DNA of 64,000 bases from Leptodontidium sp. MPI-SDFR-AT-0119 (lineage: Eukaryota > Ascomycota > Leotiomycetes > Helotiales > Leptodontidiaceae). The DNA lies in assembly GCA_020726505.1 (NCBI GenBank), contig JAHLEZ010000008.1, positions 1,984,001 through 2,048,000 of the forward strand, read 5' to 3'. The notes under the pieces were generated by a model. The model saw only the letters and a program-made list of their open reading frames with translations. It made no database searches and was not told the DNA's origin. The translations under genes and the position numbers were made by a program. The stretch's first letter is position 1. The number at the start of each line of letters is the position of its first letter. Shown here one piece after another: positions 46,613 to 56,832 of this stretch.

Positions 46613-47805
46613 AGGGAAAGAGTGGTCGCAACGACCAGGAGACTTTGTATGAAGGTTGAAAATGATAGACCAAATAGAGATAGAGGAGGCAGAGCACGAA
46701 TAGGACTGCTTGATCGTTCTGGCTGGAAAGAAAACCTATCTTCTGCGTTCCAATTTCAGTGATAGCGCCTGGTGAACGCTGTTGTGTGCACTCCGCAGCA
46801 AACAATCCGCGAAGAGCCTTGCCAATTCTGCGGCACACATCGAAGAATTGAACCGCCGCTTGGTCACTCATCTTCGCGATGTATTTTCTATCGTTCGGTT
46901 CATTGACCATCTTGGGCGACGGCCATCAATGATTCGAGCGGGAGTTTCCCAACTCAGTAACTCACCCTCAGGAATATCCTTATCTGCAGTCGAAACTCTG
47001 CAACAACAAGATGATATTGTCCATATGATATGTGGTTGCTATCGAAATCGGTCGTCGCATTCTGGGGGCATGCATCAAAGGCTTCGGTCGCGCCGAACTA
47101 AGGGGGCAAGTCAGAGCGGTCTATAGACGTAACAATGAGGTTCTCGGGGTCGTAGTAACTTACCAAAGCAATGCTTCACCCATCGCAACGCGTAACACTA
47201 GTAATAGGGAGTTCTACTAGTCAGCAACTTGATCCTTAATATTGTTTTCGTTGCGAAGTCGAGCTACGTGCTTTGTGTTTGACGTCCACAACGGGGACCA
47301 CGAATACCTCTCCCGGAAGATGTGATCGCGCCTTTGAAGCAGGATATTGGAGATAGCATTCCAGCTGTGGTATACCGAGTTGTGCATCTGAAGGGCATTG
47401 CCCGCAAGCTCTAAGGAGGTTCTAAAGACTAGCAGACCTCAAGATTAAGGTAACGAGTAATTAATTAGCCGAGGAATTGCCGAATGCTTGCTGACTTGTT
47501 TGGCGAGCATTACCTCTATTTTGTTTACCTGCTGTCCTTAGGAGGTATTTCCTTATTCAAGACTTCTCATTTGCTTTTTCGAATGATCATTTATCACAGT
47601 ATCTTGTTTAATATGCATTTCACGTGAATTTGAGTTGCACTACGTGCCAACTTCGTAGAGGCAGTGAGTAGCTCATTGTAGCTTACGTCAGCCACGCCTC
47701 TGTCACATCAACTCCTTTCCAGCACTCCAACGCTCCAGTTGTCTGCTTTCTTTTGAATATTTAAGGAACCCAAGTTGGAGTTCGGAAATTTCGGCTAGGT
47801 TCAGC
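46613..47805. other. Intergenic upstream of Zn2Cys6 regulator
   Basis: About 1.2 kb. No gene is supported. A minus frame at 46581-46910 and a plus frame at 46782-47126 have no motifs. The right end is the regulator's promoter. Confidence 0.4.
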
Positions 47806-49735
47806 ATGACCAGCCATGCTGGTTGGGGTCAGAAAGCTCCTCACGCATGTTCTCCATGTCGGAAGAAGAAGAAGGCATGTGACAAGAATTTCCCAAGTTG
47901 CTCATCATGTGTGCGATTTCACCGAGATTGTTCATATGACTCTGGACCAGTGCTTGATGTTGGATCTCTCGAGTCACTCAACCAAAGGCTTACGAAGTTG
48001 GAAGATGAGATGAGTGAGCATCGTACGATATGCGAAGAGGGACGACGGGTTAACCCAGTCAACAAATCGACGTTCAGCAGCCAGCAATCACAAGACGCCA
48101 CAGTCTATGGTTCATCAACCTTTCCCTCGACCTTCTTCCTAGATATCAATGTCTTTAGACATCGCGGGATGCACATCTCACAGTTGCAAATGGATGTTGA
48201 GGTCAGCATATTGGAAGAGATCGGGAGCAGGATGGAGATTCAAACTATTGTTGGAACGTACTTTTTCTCGGTTGCACCTTGGATATCCGTGATTTCAAGA
48301 AAACGGATTTACGAAGAACTTTTCAGTGACCTGGTTGGATTGGCTTCGGATGTTGCCTTCCTGGTCTTGTGTATGAAATTGCTGGCAGACAATGTCTCAT
48401 CTGGGCAAACACCTCGAACCAAACTTGTAGGTGACGATCAAAATTACCCCCATCACACGCTCTCTAGACCCTTAAGACAGTCATTGATTACCTTATCAAT
48501 AGTGGACCAAGACAAAGAATCGCTTTTTGTCACTTCTGTCCAGCGGATTTGCATCCATACGGCTACTTCAAGCCCGCATCCTCTTCTGTTTGTATGAGAC
48601 TGGCCATGCAATCTACCCAGAAGCATACATCTCAATTGGTCATCTTGGAAGACTCGGTCAAGCTATTGGACTTCACGATACGGCTGGGATTCCTCAACTA
48701 GCATTAGAGCCAGCAACATGGGATGAGATGGAAGAAAGAAGAAGGGTCTGGTGGGCTGTTTGGATCTTGGACAGGTATTTTTTTGCCACTTACCTAAATT
48801 TAAAATAAAAAAACTGTGTTAGTCTATTAATCGCGATATAGGCATATGAACATAGGAAACCCATCTCGATCACTAGCATTAGCGGAAGCGGGACGCAGAG
48901 AGTACTTACCTGTGGATGACGTCCTATTTGAACGAGGAGTATGTCCCCAAATCATGCCTCAACGCCTTCATGCTGACTTGAATGGAGGAAAAAACAACAA
49001 GCGAACCATTGTTTGTGTCATCTTCAACAAATATTGTTGCTGCACCGTTGGCAAGATTATGCCAGGCATCTCACTTACTCAGTCTCGTCCTCACGCACGT
49101 CAATGATACCAACTCCAGCGCCGAAGTTCGTCTAGAAGAAGCTAAGCAACTGAGTCGCGCTATTTTGGCTCTCTCGTCTTTCATGAGCATTGAAATCGGT
49201 CCTCACGCCACAAGAATATTCGTCCCGAAAGCAGTATGTCTGAGGTAAGAATTTTTACATTCACACGGTGTCTTCTAAACTTATTCCAGTGCTCTATTTG
49301 CTCTCTACGAACACTCAGCGAAGGTCAGACAAGGAGCTTTTGCTCTGCCTACCGAATTTGAATTGTATCAGCTTGGGGCTTCTGGGCTGCATTCCCTTGT
49401 GCCTCTGGTAGCCGAATATGCTACTCACATTCAAACTATTTTGCCATACAACCTCAGTCAAGCTTCGCCTTTGGTCTGCAACTGTCTGTATCGAACAGCT
49501 GTGTGGATCTCAAGTCTCGCAGTTGAAGAAATGCGCCCAGATTATTCGCGACTGCTGCTCACTGCTAGGGATGCTTTACAGAAGCTGAGTGTGAGGTGGA
49601 AGTTAGCTGGTACGTCAATTTCTGCTTCGAAGTATTTCTGCTAACGAAATGAAAGAGGAATATCTGAAAATGCTCGATTGCTTAGAGCCGATACACTCCA
49701 TAGGTGAAGCAATGAGTGAAGCTCGTGATGGGTAA
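47806..49735 (+). CDS. Zn2Cys6 transcription factor
   Basis: Six exons (47806-48426, 48503-48774, 48842-48938, 48988-49244, 49290-49609, 49656-49735) give 548 residues. The zinc cluster is at Cys15, 18, 25, 32, 35, 42 with the KKKK basic stretch (HACSPCRKKKKACDKNFPSC), followed by a short coiled coil (SLNQRLTKLEDEM). The middle homology region carries HAIYPEAYISIGHLGRLGQAIGLHD and ERRRVWWAVWILDRHMNIGNPSR, with the R/H codon restored at the intron-2 splice, and PVDDVLFERG. Introns are 46-76 nt; donors GTAGGT, GTATTT, GTATGT, GTAAGA, GTACGT. It is intact, unlike the other decayed regulator in this window. Its place between a lactonase-like gene and flavin enzymes makes it the candidate pathway regulator of the group; inference. 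Confidence 0.9.
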
Positions 49736-50368
49736 GGTCCACGTCGATGACTCGATAATCTCTGCTGCCCTCGAAACATCCCAGGCCTGTTGGATCTCTG
49801 GTGCATGTTAGCAGCAAATGATACCTGGGCATGTTGTGCTAGGAAGCTTTGCTTTTCGTTGACCCAGTTCAGACACTCACAGCTCTTTTTGTGAGTGGCA
49901 TGTACTAGCGAACATCCTTCAGCTAATCGGGTTTTTTCGGATTGCGGATGTCCTTTTCTGGAGCCATTTTTGATCCCAGTATATCCATATAGAGCAAAGG
50001 ATACACGGATCTTGGTATAGGGATAAGATTGGTGCCCGCCACACGACAGACGAGGCGGAACTCAGGTCCCCAGCCAGAAACGCACTTGGCCTCTCCGGAT
50101 CTAATCTTGGATTCAGGAACCACAAAAAAATCACGGCTGATCTGCACATATTTGCCGTTTACAAGCAGCAAGAGAACTACCGCTCCGTGGTGCTTTCGGA
50201 TAATTGTCCGCGATGCATGGCCTGTTATTGGAGAAGCGGGCGGATTAATTGGGACTGATGTGCCAAGATATGCGATACAACCTCGTCCGGGTCTCCACTC
50301 CTCGCAATCGAGTTTAAAGCAAGCAGAGAATGTTTTCTCTTTGGATCTCTCAACTTTCAGGTTCCCAA
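49736..50368. other. Intergenic between regulator and FAD oxidase
   Basis: About 0.63 kb. No gene is supported. It should hold the 3' end of the regulator and the promoter of the FAD oxidase pseudogene. Confidence 0.4.
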
Positions 50369-52264
50369 ATGGCGTATCTTTCGGCTCTCTTGTTTGCCCT
50401 GCTTATTGCAGGAGTCAATTCTCTGCCGCCTCAAGACCAATCACTTCAGAATCGGCAGACCACTTCTGGCAGTAAGTGTAAATGCTACGAGGGAGAAAGT
50501 TGCTGGCCATCTGCAACAGCATGGAATACTCTGAACGCTACCGTTGATGGGTATCTCCAAAAAGTCGTCCCGGCAGGTGCTGTGTGTTACAACACTTTTG
50601 AAGGAAAGAATACGTATAATTCCTCTGCATGTTCCATTGCAACTGCAAATTGGAATCAGCAATCGTTTCAGTAAGTAGTTTCTCTGTCAGTACGCATGTA
50701 TGACTGACTAGTCCTAAACAAGAGGATCCTGTCTATGCCATGAACCCATTATACACCAACGGGGCGTGTCTTCCTACTACAAACAAGGCTGCAACATGTA
50801 GTCCAGGTTTTCTTGCCGACTATGTGATTATGGCGAAGACAAAGCAGCACATTGCAGCTGGTGTCAAGTTTGCACGTGAATACAATCTACGTCTCGTTGT
50901 AAGGAATACAGGCCACGATTTCATCAACAGCTTACGGAGCTTTGGCAATCAATACCCACTCTTTCCAGGATATCAAGTTCACCAAGCAGTACGCAGGACC
51001 TGGGGCTTACACCGGTAGCGCTGTCACTGTTGGGGCCGGTATTCAAAGCAGAGAAATGTATACTGCTGCCTTCAACCAGAACCCAAAAGTCAACATTGTC
51101 GGTGGAGAGTGTGCAGTAAGTATTATTTTTCTTCTCAACCGCGCCATGGGTAGTGCTGATTCTGTGTAATAGACTGTTGGGTTTGCTGGAGGGTATATTC
51201 AAGGAGGTGGTCACGGTCCCTTGACCAGTCTCTATGGAATGGCTGCAGATCAAGCACTCGAATTCGAAGTTGTCACCGCCAAAGGAGAATTTGTCACTGC
51301 AAACGCCGACATAAACCCTGATCTGTTCTGGGCTCTCCGAGGGGGCGGTCCTGCCACTTTTGCAATCGTTACATCACTCACAGTGAAGACATTCCCGGAG
51401 GTCCCGTCAGCCATGGTGATTTTGAACATTAATAGCACTCACACGACCAACACCGCACTCTGGTGGCAAGCAGTTACTTTATTCCACTCCCTCTCCAACC
51501 ATTACGTCGATAACGATCTGTTCGTTTACTACGAGCTCACTCCAGGCACTTTGCACATTCAACCATTCGTGGGTCCCAACATGAACTCAGCAAAACTCGC
51601 ACAAATTCTCAAACCTCTGTACGATGGCTTGACGAAATTGGGAATCAGGTATACTGCCGTGGTCAAGGAGTACCCCACGTTTTTTCAACTCTATATGGAT
51701 GTCTTTGAGTCCGAGCTAGCTGGATCGAATCAGCTCACGGAGGGCGCTTCTTTAACAAAGACGATATCGCCACGAACAACGCTGCCATAATCGACTCCTA
51801 CAAGCAGATCCTCAGTCCACCGGAGCTTGGTTTCGGGGTCATCATTGGTCATATTGTTGGCCCTGGGAATGCTCTTCCGGTGTTCGATAATGCTGTCCAT
51901 TCTGGGTGGAGGAACGCTTCAAGTTTCAGCATTGCATCACTCTTTCCAACACAGCAGCAGTGGGCCACCGCCAAAAAGGTCATGACCGAGAAATTGACCC
52001 CAGCAATGACGAAAGCCTCTCCCAGAGGCGGCGCATACGTCAACGAGGTAGGTCCACCCCTGAAGACTTGGGGGAATTACTAACACAGCCCAGTGCGATC
52101 TTGGTCAACCTGACTGGCAGAACCAGTTCTGGGGTACGAACTACCCCAAGCTGTTGGAGATTCGAAAGAAATGGGATGGTGATGGGATTTTCTATGCTCA
52201 AATTACAGTCGGAACGGAAGACTGGGCCGAGGTTGGCAATCCGCCTAAGCTCTGCAAAAAGTAG
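50369..52264 (+). pseudogene. Broken BBE-type secreted FAD oxidase
   Basis: Remains of a FAD-linked oxidase with BBE C-terminus (PF01565/PF08031). Exons 50369-50670, 50712-51115, 51173-52047 and 52094-52264 carry a signal peptide (MAYLSALLFALLIAGVNS), the NPLYTNGACLPTT and LRLVVRNTGHDF covalent-FAD loop, GGECATVGFAGGYIQGGGHG, DLFWALRGGG, and a BBE tail FWGTNYPKLLEIRKKWD ending in LCKK. Two lesions break it: about 8 bases are missing near 50926-50937, after GHDFI and before YGALAINTHSFQDIKF, and one base is missing near 51739-51743, before GRFFNKDDIATNNAAI. No alternative splice restores the frames. Relatives oxidise alcohols, alkaloid or sesquiterpene-type substrates, or oligosaccharides outside the cell. 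Its good sequence preservation suggests recent loss, unless both are assembly errors. Confidence 0.82.
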
Positions 52265-52505
52265 GGAGAACGTAAAAGTGATTACATATGTGCCTGCTCA
52301 GCAAGCCACTCACTGCACTGCCTAGATTATCGCTATTCGAAAGATCCTCTATTTTTCGACGTCGGTTCTTTGCAAGACGAATCAATGAAAACTTGCTCGG
52401 CATTTCTTAATTTTATGAAGTCTGAAACCGAACTTCCGAATTGAAGCTGTCTAGTTCCTCGCCGGGCCGCTCTGCTCTTCATCACACCGATTTTTCGTTC
52501 CTACT

Positions 52506-54143
52506 CTAGGCCTGTATGGCAGAAGTCCCTGTAAATAGTGGCGTTATCTCTCCAGCTTCAAGCTCCTTCAAAACTAGTGCAGACACCTCCTGCCATCTTT
52601 GCAAAGTATCAGCTTCAGCATCGAAAGGGTACAGCCAGCGATTCTAATGAGCATGATCAGCAAGTATCTCAAATATCTGACAAAGGTTGCAAAAACACGA
52701 ACCTTGATCTTGACATCATCAGGATTAATTTCCACATTATCATCCAGATTCTTCAGAGCGTTGTGCCACCTATCTCGTACGTCCTCGCCATTTCTCTGAG
52801 CTTGACGGACTCTGGTGAATCGTAGTTTCTCGTAAACCCGTGTCTACTCTCATCAGCACGATCTTATGAAATTCTGGGATGGCTTACCGCAAGAGGTATA
52901 TTCTCCTTCCCAGCCAACTTCAGGCAAAGCGCCAACACAGCCGCGCTCTCGGTAGCCTGACTCGCTCCCTGGGCACTAGTCGGCAGATGGGGGTGACAAG
53001 AGTCCCCAATAAGAGCAATCTTATGGCTCCGGCTAACCCCTAAGTAACAGACAAGTAAGCGATTACCGCATCCAAGGTATTCTGCGCAGAGGACAGGACA
53101 TGACCCCAATTTGAGACATTCCAAAAGGGAGATTGTGGAATGTCCAGCACTTACAAGACGGAATCGGATCTCTGTAGCAAATCTTCCAATCAAGACATTC
53201 CTTCGTCTTCATCACCGCAGCTGCAATTCTCGGGTCACAATCACTCACGATCTTCCTCACAGCATCCATATCACCAGGCTGAAACCAAGACTCCTTGATA
53301 TCCTCTGTGTCTTTGTGCGTGAGGATCCAATTGAACTCGTCACCGTCTCGGAGTGTGTTTTGAACGAGGTGCACATCGTTGCCAATCCAGATGTTGACGC
53401 ATTCTTTCTCGACGAATTCTCGGCAGAGAGGATCGTCCTTTAGGTAGGCGCCTTTGAAATAGGCACGGAAGCAGGCATAGCCGGATGATTTAGGCTTGTC
53501 TTCGAATCCGAGGACGAGCTCACGGGCGGTGGATTTGATACCTTAGCCCCCAATTCAGCTTCAACGATGATGGTCAGGGAAGAGGGAAACCATACCATCA
53601 GCAGCAACAATGATATCAGCTTTGTGAATTTCGCCATTCGAGAGAGCTAACGATGTTTTGTTTTCATCATATGACACCACCTATTGTTGTCAGTCCTCGC
53701 TTGACCTCAAATACAGAAAACTCACATTGCAACCCATCCTAATCTCAATCCCCAACTCTCCCACTCTCCTCAGGAACTCCTCGTGGTAATCGCCACGATG
53801 GCCAATATAGCCAGCCATATCCATCAATGGTTGCTGAGCAAGGATCTTTCCGTCTTTCCATCGTCTGATTTGCATCATCTCACTCTTGTTCCCGATCTCG
53901 ATTAAGCGATCGTGAAGACCCCATCGTTGAAGGAGACGGAGAGCATTCTCTCCTAGACCGAGAGAATCACCTAGACGGCCAAATTTGTGTACTTTCTCGA
54001 AGACTTGGACACTGAAGCCTTGGTGATGCATCGCCATTGCTGCTGCGCAGCCACCGAGGCCGGCACCGACAATTATCACTGGGAAGGTTAGCGAGTCCAA
54101 GAATGATGGATGTGATCTCATTACCTTTCAAGGGTTCGGCCAT
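52506..54143 (-). CDS. FAD-dependent monooxygenase, salicylate-hydroxylase-like
   Basis: Seven exons on the minus strand (54143-54125, 54078-53726, 53680-53596, 53541-53155, 53039-52888, 52843-52703, 52643-52506) give 424 residues, the normal size for salicylate hydroxylase-type group A flavoprotein monooxygenases. The FAD Rossmann motif VIIVGAGLGGCAAAM is restored by the first splice (19-nt exon 1). Then come RWGLHDRLIE, the DG motif (ADIIVAADGIKSTAR), the GD motif with FAD ribityl contacts (IALIGDSCHPHLPTSAQG), and YEKLRFTRVRQAQRNG. The last exon begins RWLYPFDAE. Intron 6 uses GTTCGT and intron 4 is 115 nt. It would hydroxylate an aromatic acid or phenol with NAD(P)H and O2. It is divergent from the VAO-like gene across a palindrome-bearing promoter. 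Confidence 0.93.
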
Positions 54144-54278
54144 GATTGCTTCAAGCGTTCTGCTCCGTCAAATTGAGTGGCTAAGATACAGATAATATAT
54201 CGACGTGTTCCCTTTCGCCTGTCGAGGCTGTTCAGTCTCAAAGATAAATGTTAGCATCATTTGAAGTCAACTAAGGAG

Positions 54279-54291
54279 TTCCTCTGTGGAA
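54279..54291. promoter_or_regulatory. TTCC-N5-GGAA palindrome, copy 1
   Basis: TTCC TCTGT GGAA, followed immediately by AAA and five C. First of three, 76 bases before copy 2. A likely dimeric factor site; not experimentally known. Confidence 0.5.
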
Positions 54292-54354
54292 AACCCCCAA
54301 TCCATACTCACTGGTTTTCAGTAATGTTGATATCGTGTAAACTCAGCTTAGAAC

Positions 54355-54367
54355 TTCCAGCGTGGAA
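54355..54367. promoter_or_regulatory. TTCC-N5-GGAA palindrome, copy 2
   Basis: TTCC AGCGT GGAA, followed by A and seven C. Same arms and spacing as copies 1 and 3; the five spacer bases differ, as expected of a binding site rather than a simple duplication. Confidence 0.5.
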
Positions 54368-54444
54368 ACCCCCCCATCTATCCACAGAGCTGTTTAGTAA
54401 TCCGATATGTATGAAGTTGATGTTGTTTGAGATCGACTTGGGAC

Positions 54445-54457
54445 TTCCCCCATGGAA
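54445..54457. promoter_or_regulatory. TTCC-N5-GGAA palindrome, copy 3
   Basis: TTCC CCCAT GGAA, followed by AA and four C, 90 bases after copy 2. Third member of the set; CCAT also follows each C-run within a few bases. Confidence 0.5.
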
Positions 54458-54981
54458 AACCCCCGTCCATGCCTACATCTGGGTCGGTTTCCAGGGCTTT
54501 CAATTTCCAGCCGCACCAACACGCTTACCAGTTTTCCCTCCCCGGTTCAGTTGTCTAGCGCTATCAAGATACAATTGCTGCTGTTGCAAGCGCAAATGAT
54601 TTATCAGTTATGAACCTGCTTTAAAAACACTAAAATGTCGTCTTTCACTTGGGCGCATAATTTCAAAAACAGGCTTCGAAATATAAGAACAGCGATGTCC
54701 TAAAATGACGCTAGATAATCAAAGTCGGGGAGAGGACCATACATAGAGCTGAACAACATCTGGGGTTCTACCCCGCAACCCCGCTACCATACAATATCGA
54801 AGGGTCCACCCAGGGGGAAGACGGAAAACCTCCTGAGTTACCCCATTCCCAGAGAGACGACCGGTCATCTTGTAATTCTTTAACGGAGTTGATTCCGTGC
54901 TAATATTCACAATACAAAGTTCGCCTAGATTTCCCATCCATCCTCAATCCTCAATCCTCTCATATCATTCATTCTTTCAAC

Positions 54982-56832
54982 ATGTCACAATATCATATAC
55001 CTAGCCTCAACTCGACACATAGCGGGGTCCCAGAACGTCTAACAAGAGAAGCGGATGCCGCCAAAGCTCGTCTGTACTCCCTCCGAACATTACCGGAGAG
55101 TAAACCTCGTGGAAATCCCGTTCGTCTTCCTCCGAATACCACACAAGACTCTTTCGACACTGCCATTACTGCCTTGGTGAAAATTTTGGGCGAGGAGGGC
55201 GTCGAATTGAATGACAAGGAATTGAAAGATGGTTGGTATATGGAACATCCGTAAGACTATTCTCCTGTTTTCCGTATACAAGAACTTATCCAACTCCCCC
55301 TGCGTAGGAATACACATGATGCATACCATGTCATCGATCAAGAAGAGATGGTCTGTAGCGCTCTCGCTTACCCATCTTCGACCTCTGAGGTGCAAGCTAT
55401 TGTCAAATGGGCCAATGAGTTTAAAATTCCCATTTGGCCTATCTCTATGGGTAGAAATATAGGTTACGGTGGTGCTGCGCCCAGAGTACCAGGTTCTGTG
55501 GTTGTCGATTTGGGAAGGAACATGAATAGAGTTCTCAAGATTGATGAAAACAACGCTTCATGCATGGTGGAGCCTGGAGTTTCGTACTTCAAGTTGTATG
55601 AAGAAATTCAGAAGAGGAAATTGCCGTTGTGGATCGACACGCCGGATTTGGGTGGTGGGAGCGTGCTGGGGAATGCAATCGATCGAGGTGTCGGTTACAC
55701 GCCATATGGAGATCACTTTGCAAACCACTGCGGGATGGAAGTCGTTCTCCCAGATGGATCTCTCCTTCGAACCGGCATGGGCGCCATCCCTGGCAAAGAC
55801 GGCGCTGACAACTCAACTTGGGAATCCTTTCAGCATGCGTACGGACCTGCCATCGACGGCATCTTCAGCCAGAGCAACTTCGGTATTGTGACCAAGATGG
55901 GCTTTTGGCTCATGCCCGAAACAGGCCATCAATCATACATGATCACTTTTCCCCGCGAGGAAGACTTTGAGCAGATCGTTGACATCATCAGACCTCTAGC
56001 ATTGAAGCGCATTCTTGGGAATATTCCACAACTCAGACACGCCATCCAGGAACTGGCTGTGACTGGTAAACCACGAACAAACTGGTATACTGGCTCCGGA
56101 CGCTTCCAACGAGAAGTTGTGAGAGAAGGCGTCAAAGCACTGCCGGTCGGCGATGTATCGTGGGTCTTCTATGGCACGCAATACGGCGATGCTGCATCCA
56201 TAGCATCTCAACTCGACATCATCAAATCCGAATTCTCCAAAATCCCAGGTAGTAAATTCAGACTTCCATCTGATCTCCCAGCGGACCATTACATCCACAG
56301 CAGAGTGCAAGTTTGCAGCGGCGTGCCTGTTCTCAAGGAGCTCGATTGGCTGAACTGGAAGCCAAACGCGGCACACCTATTCTTCTCACCCATCACGCCA
56401 ACCGACTCAAAGAATGCTCGTGTTATCCATAATTTGATTGATAAGCTACACCAGAAATGGGGCTTCGACACCTTTCCGACACTTTGTGTTGCGGGAAGAG
56501 AGATGCACTACATCGCCAACATCGTGTACGACCGCGCCAACGACGACGAAAAGCGCCGAGCGCGAGGTCTTATGCGCGAGATGATTGCTGCGGCTGCGAA
56601 GGAAGGTTTTGGAGAGTACAGGACACATATTTTGTTCGCGGATCAGGTGGCTGAGACATATGGGTGGGGTGGCGGTGCGTTGAGGAAGTTCAATGAGACG
56701 ATTAAGGATGCATTGGATCCGAATGGGATTTTGGCGCCCGGGAGAAATGGTATTTGGCCGAAGTCATATAGAGGGAAAGGTTGGGAGCTTGTTGGGGAGG
56801 GAGCATTGGAGAGTGTCAAAGCGAAGATCTGA
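54982..56832 (+). CDS. Vanillyl-alcohol oxidase-like flavoenzyme (VAO)
   Basis: Exons 54982-55250 and 55308-56832 give 597 residues. The N-terminal FAD_binding_4 half holds RNIGYGGAAPRVPGSVVVDL, PDLGGGSVLGNAIDRGVGY, TPYGDHFANHCGMEVVLPDG and RTGMGAIPG. The C-terminal half carries NAAHLFFSP, whose His aligns with the covalent FAD-binding His of Penicillium vanillyl-alcohol oxidase (His422), and GEYRTH, which matches its Tyr503-Arg504 pair. The end is DALDPNGILAPGRNGIWP. VAO-type enzymes oxidise 4-hydroxybenzylic alcohols, 4-alkylphenols and related ethers, releasing H2O2; 4-cresol dehydrogenase relatives are similar. It is slightly longer than the 560-residue Penicillium enzyme. The start is the ATG at 54982, with the family-like N-terminus. 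Together with the monooxygenase it suggests phenolic substrate oxidation. Confidence 0.94.

Larger units (their letters stand above)
54144..54981. promoter_or_regulatory. Bidirectional promoter of monooxygenase/VAO pair
   Basis: The 838-base gap between divergently transcribed flavin enzymes contains three TTCC-N5-GGAA palindromes listed separately. No gene is supported inside; two short frames (54261-54599, 54719-54937) have no motifs. A shared regulator is inferred from the layout. Confidence 0.5.
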
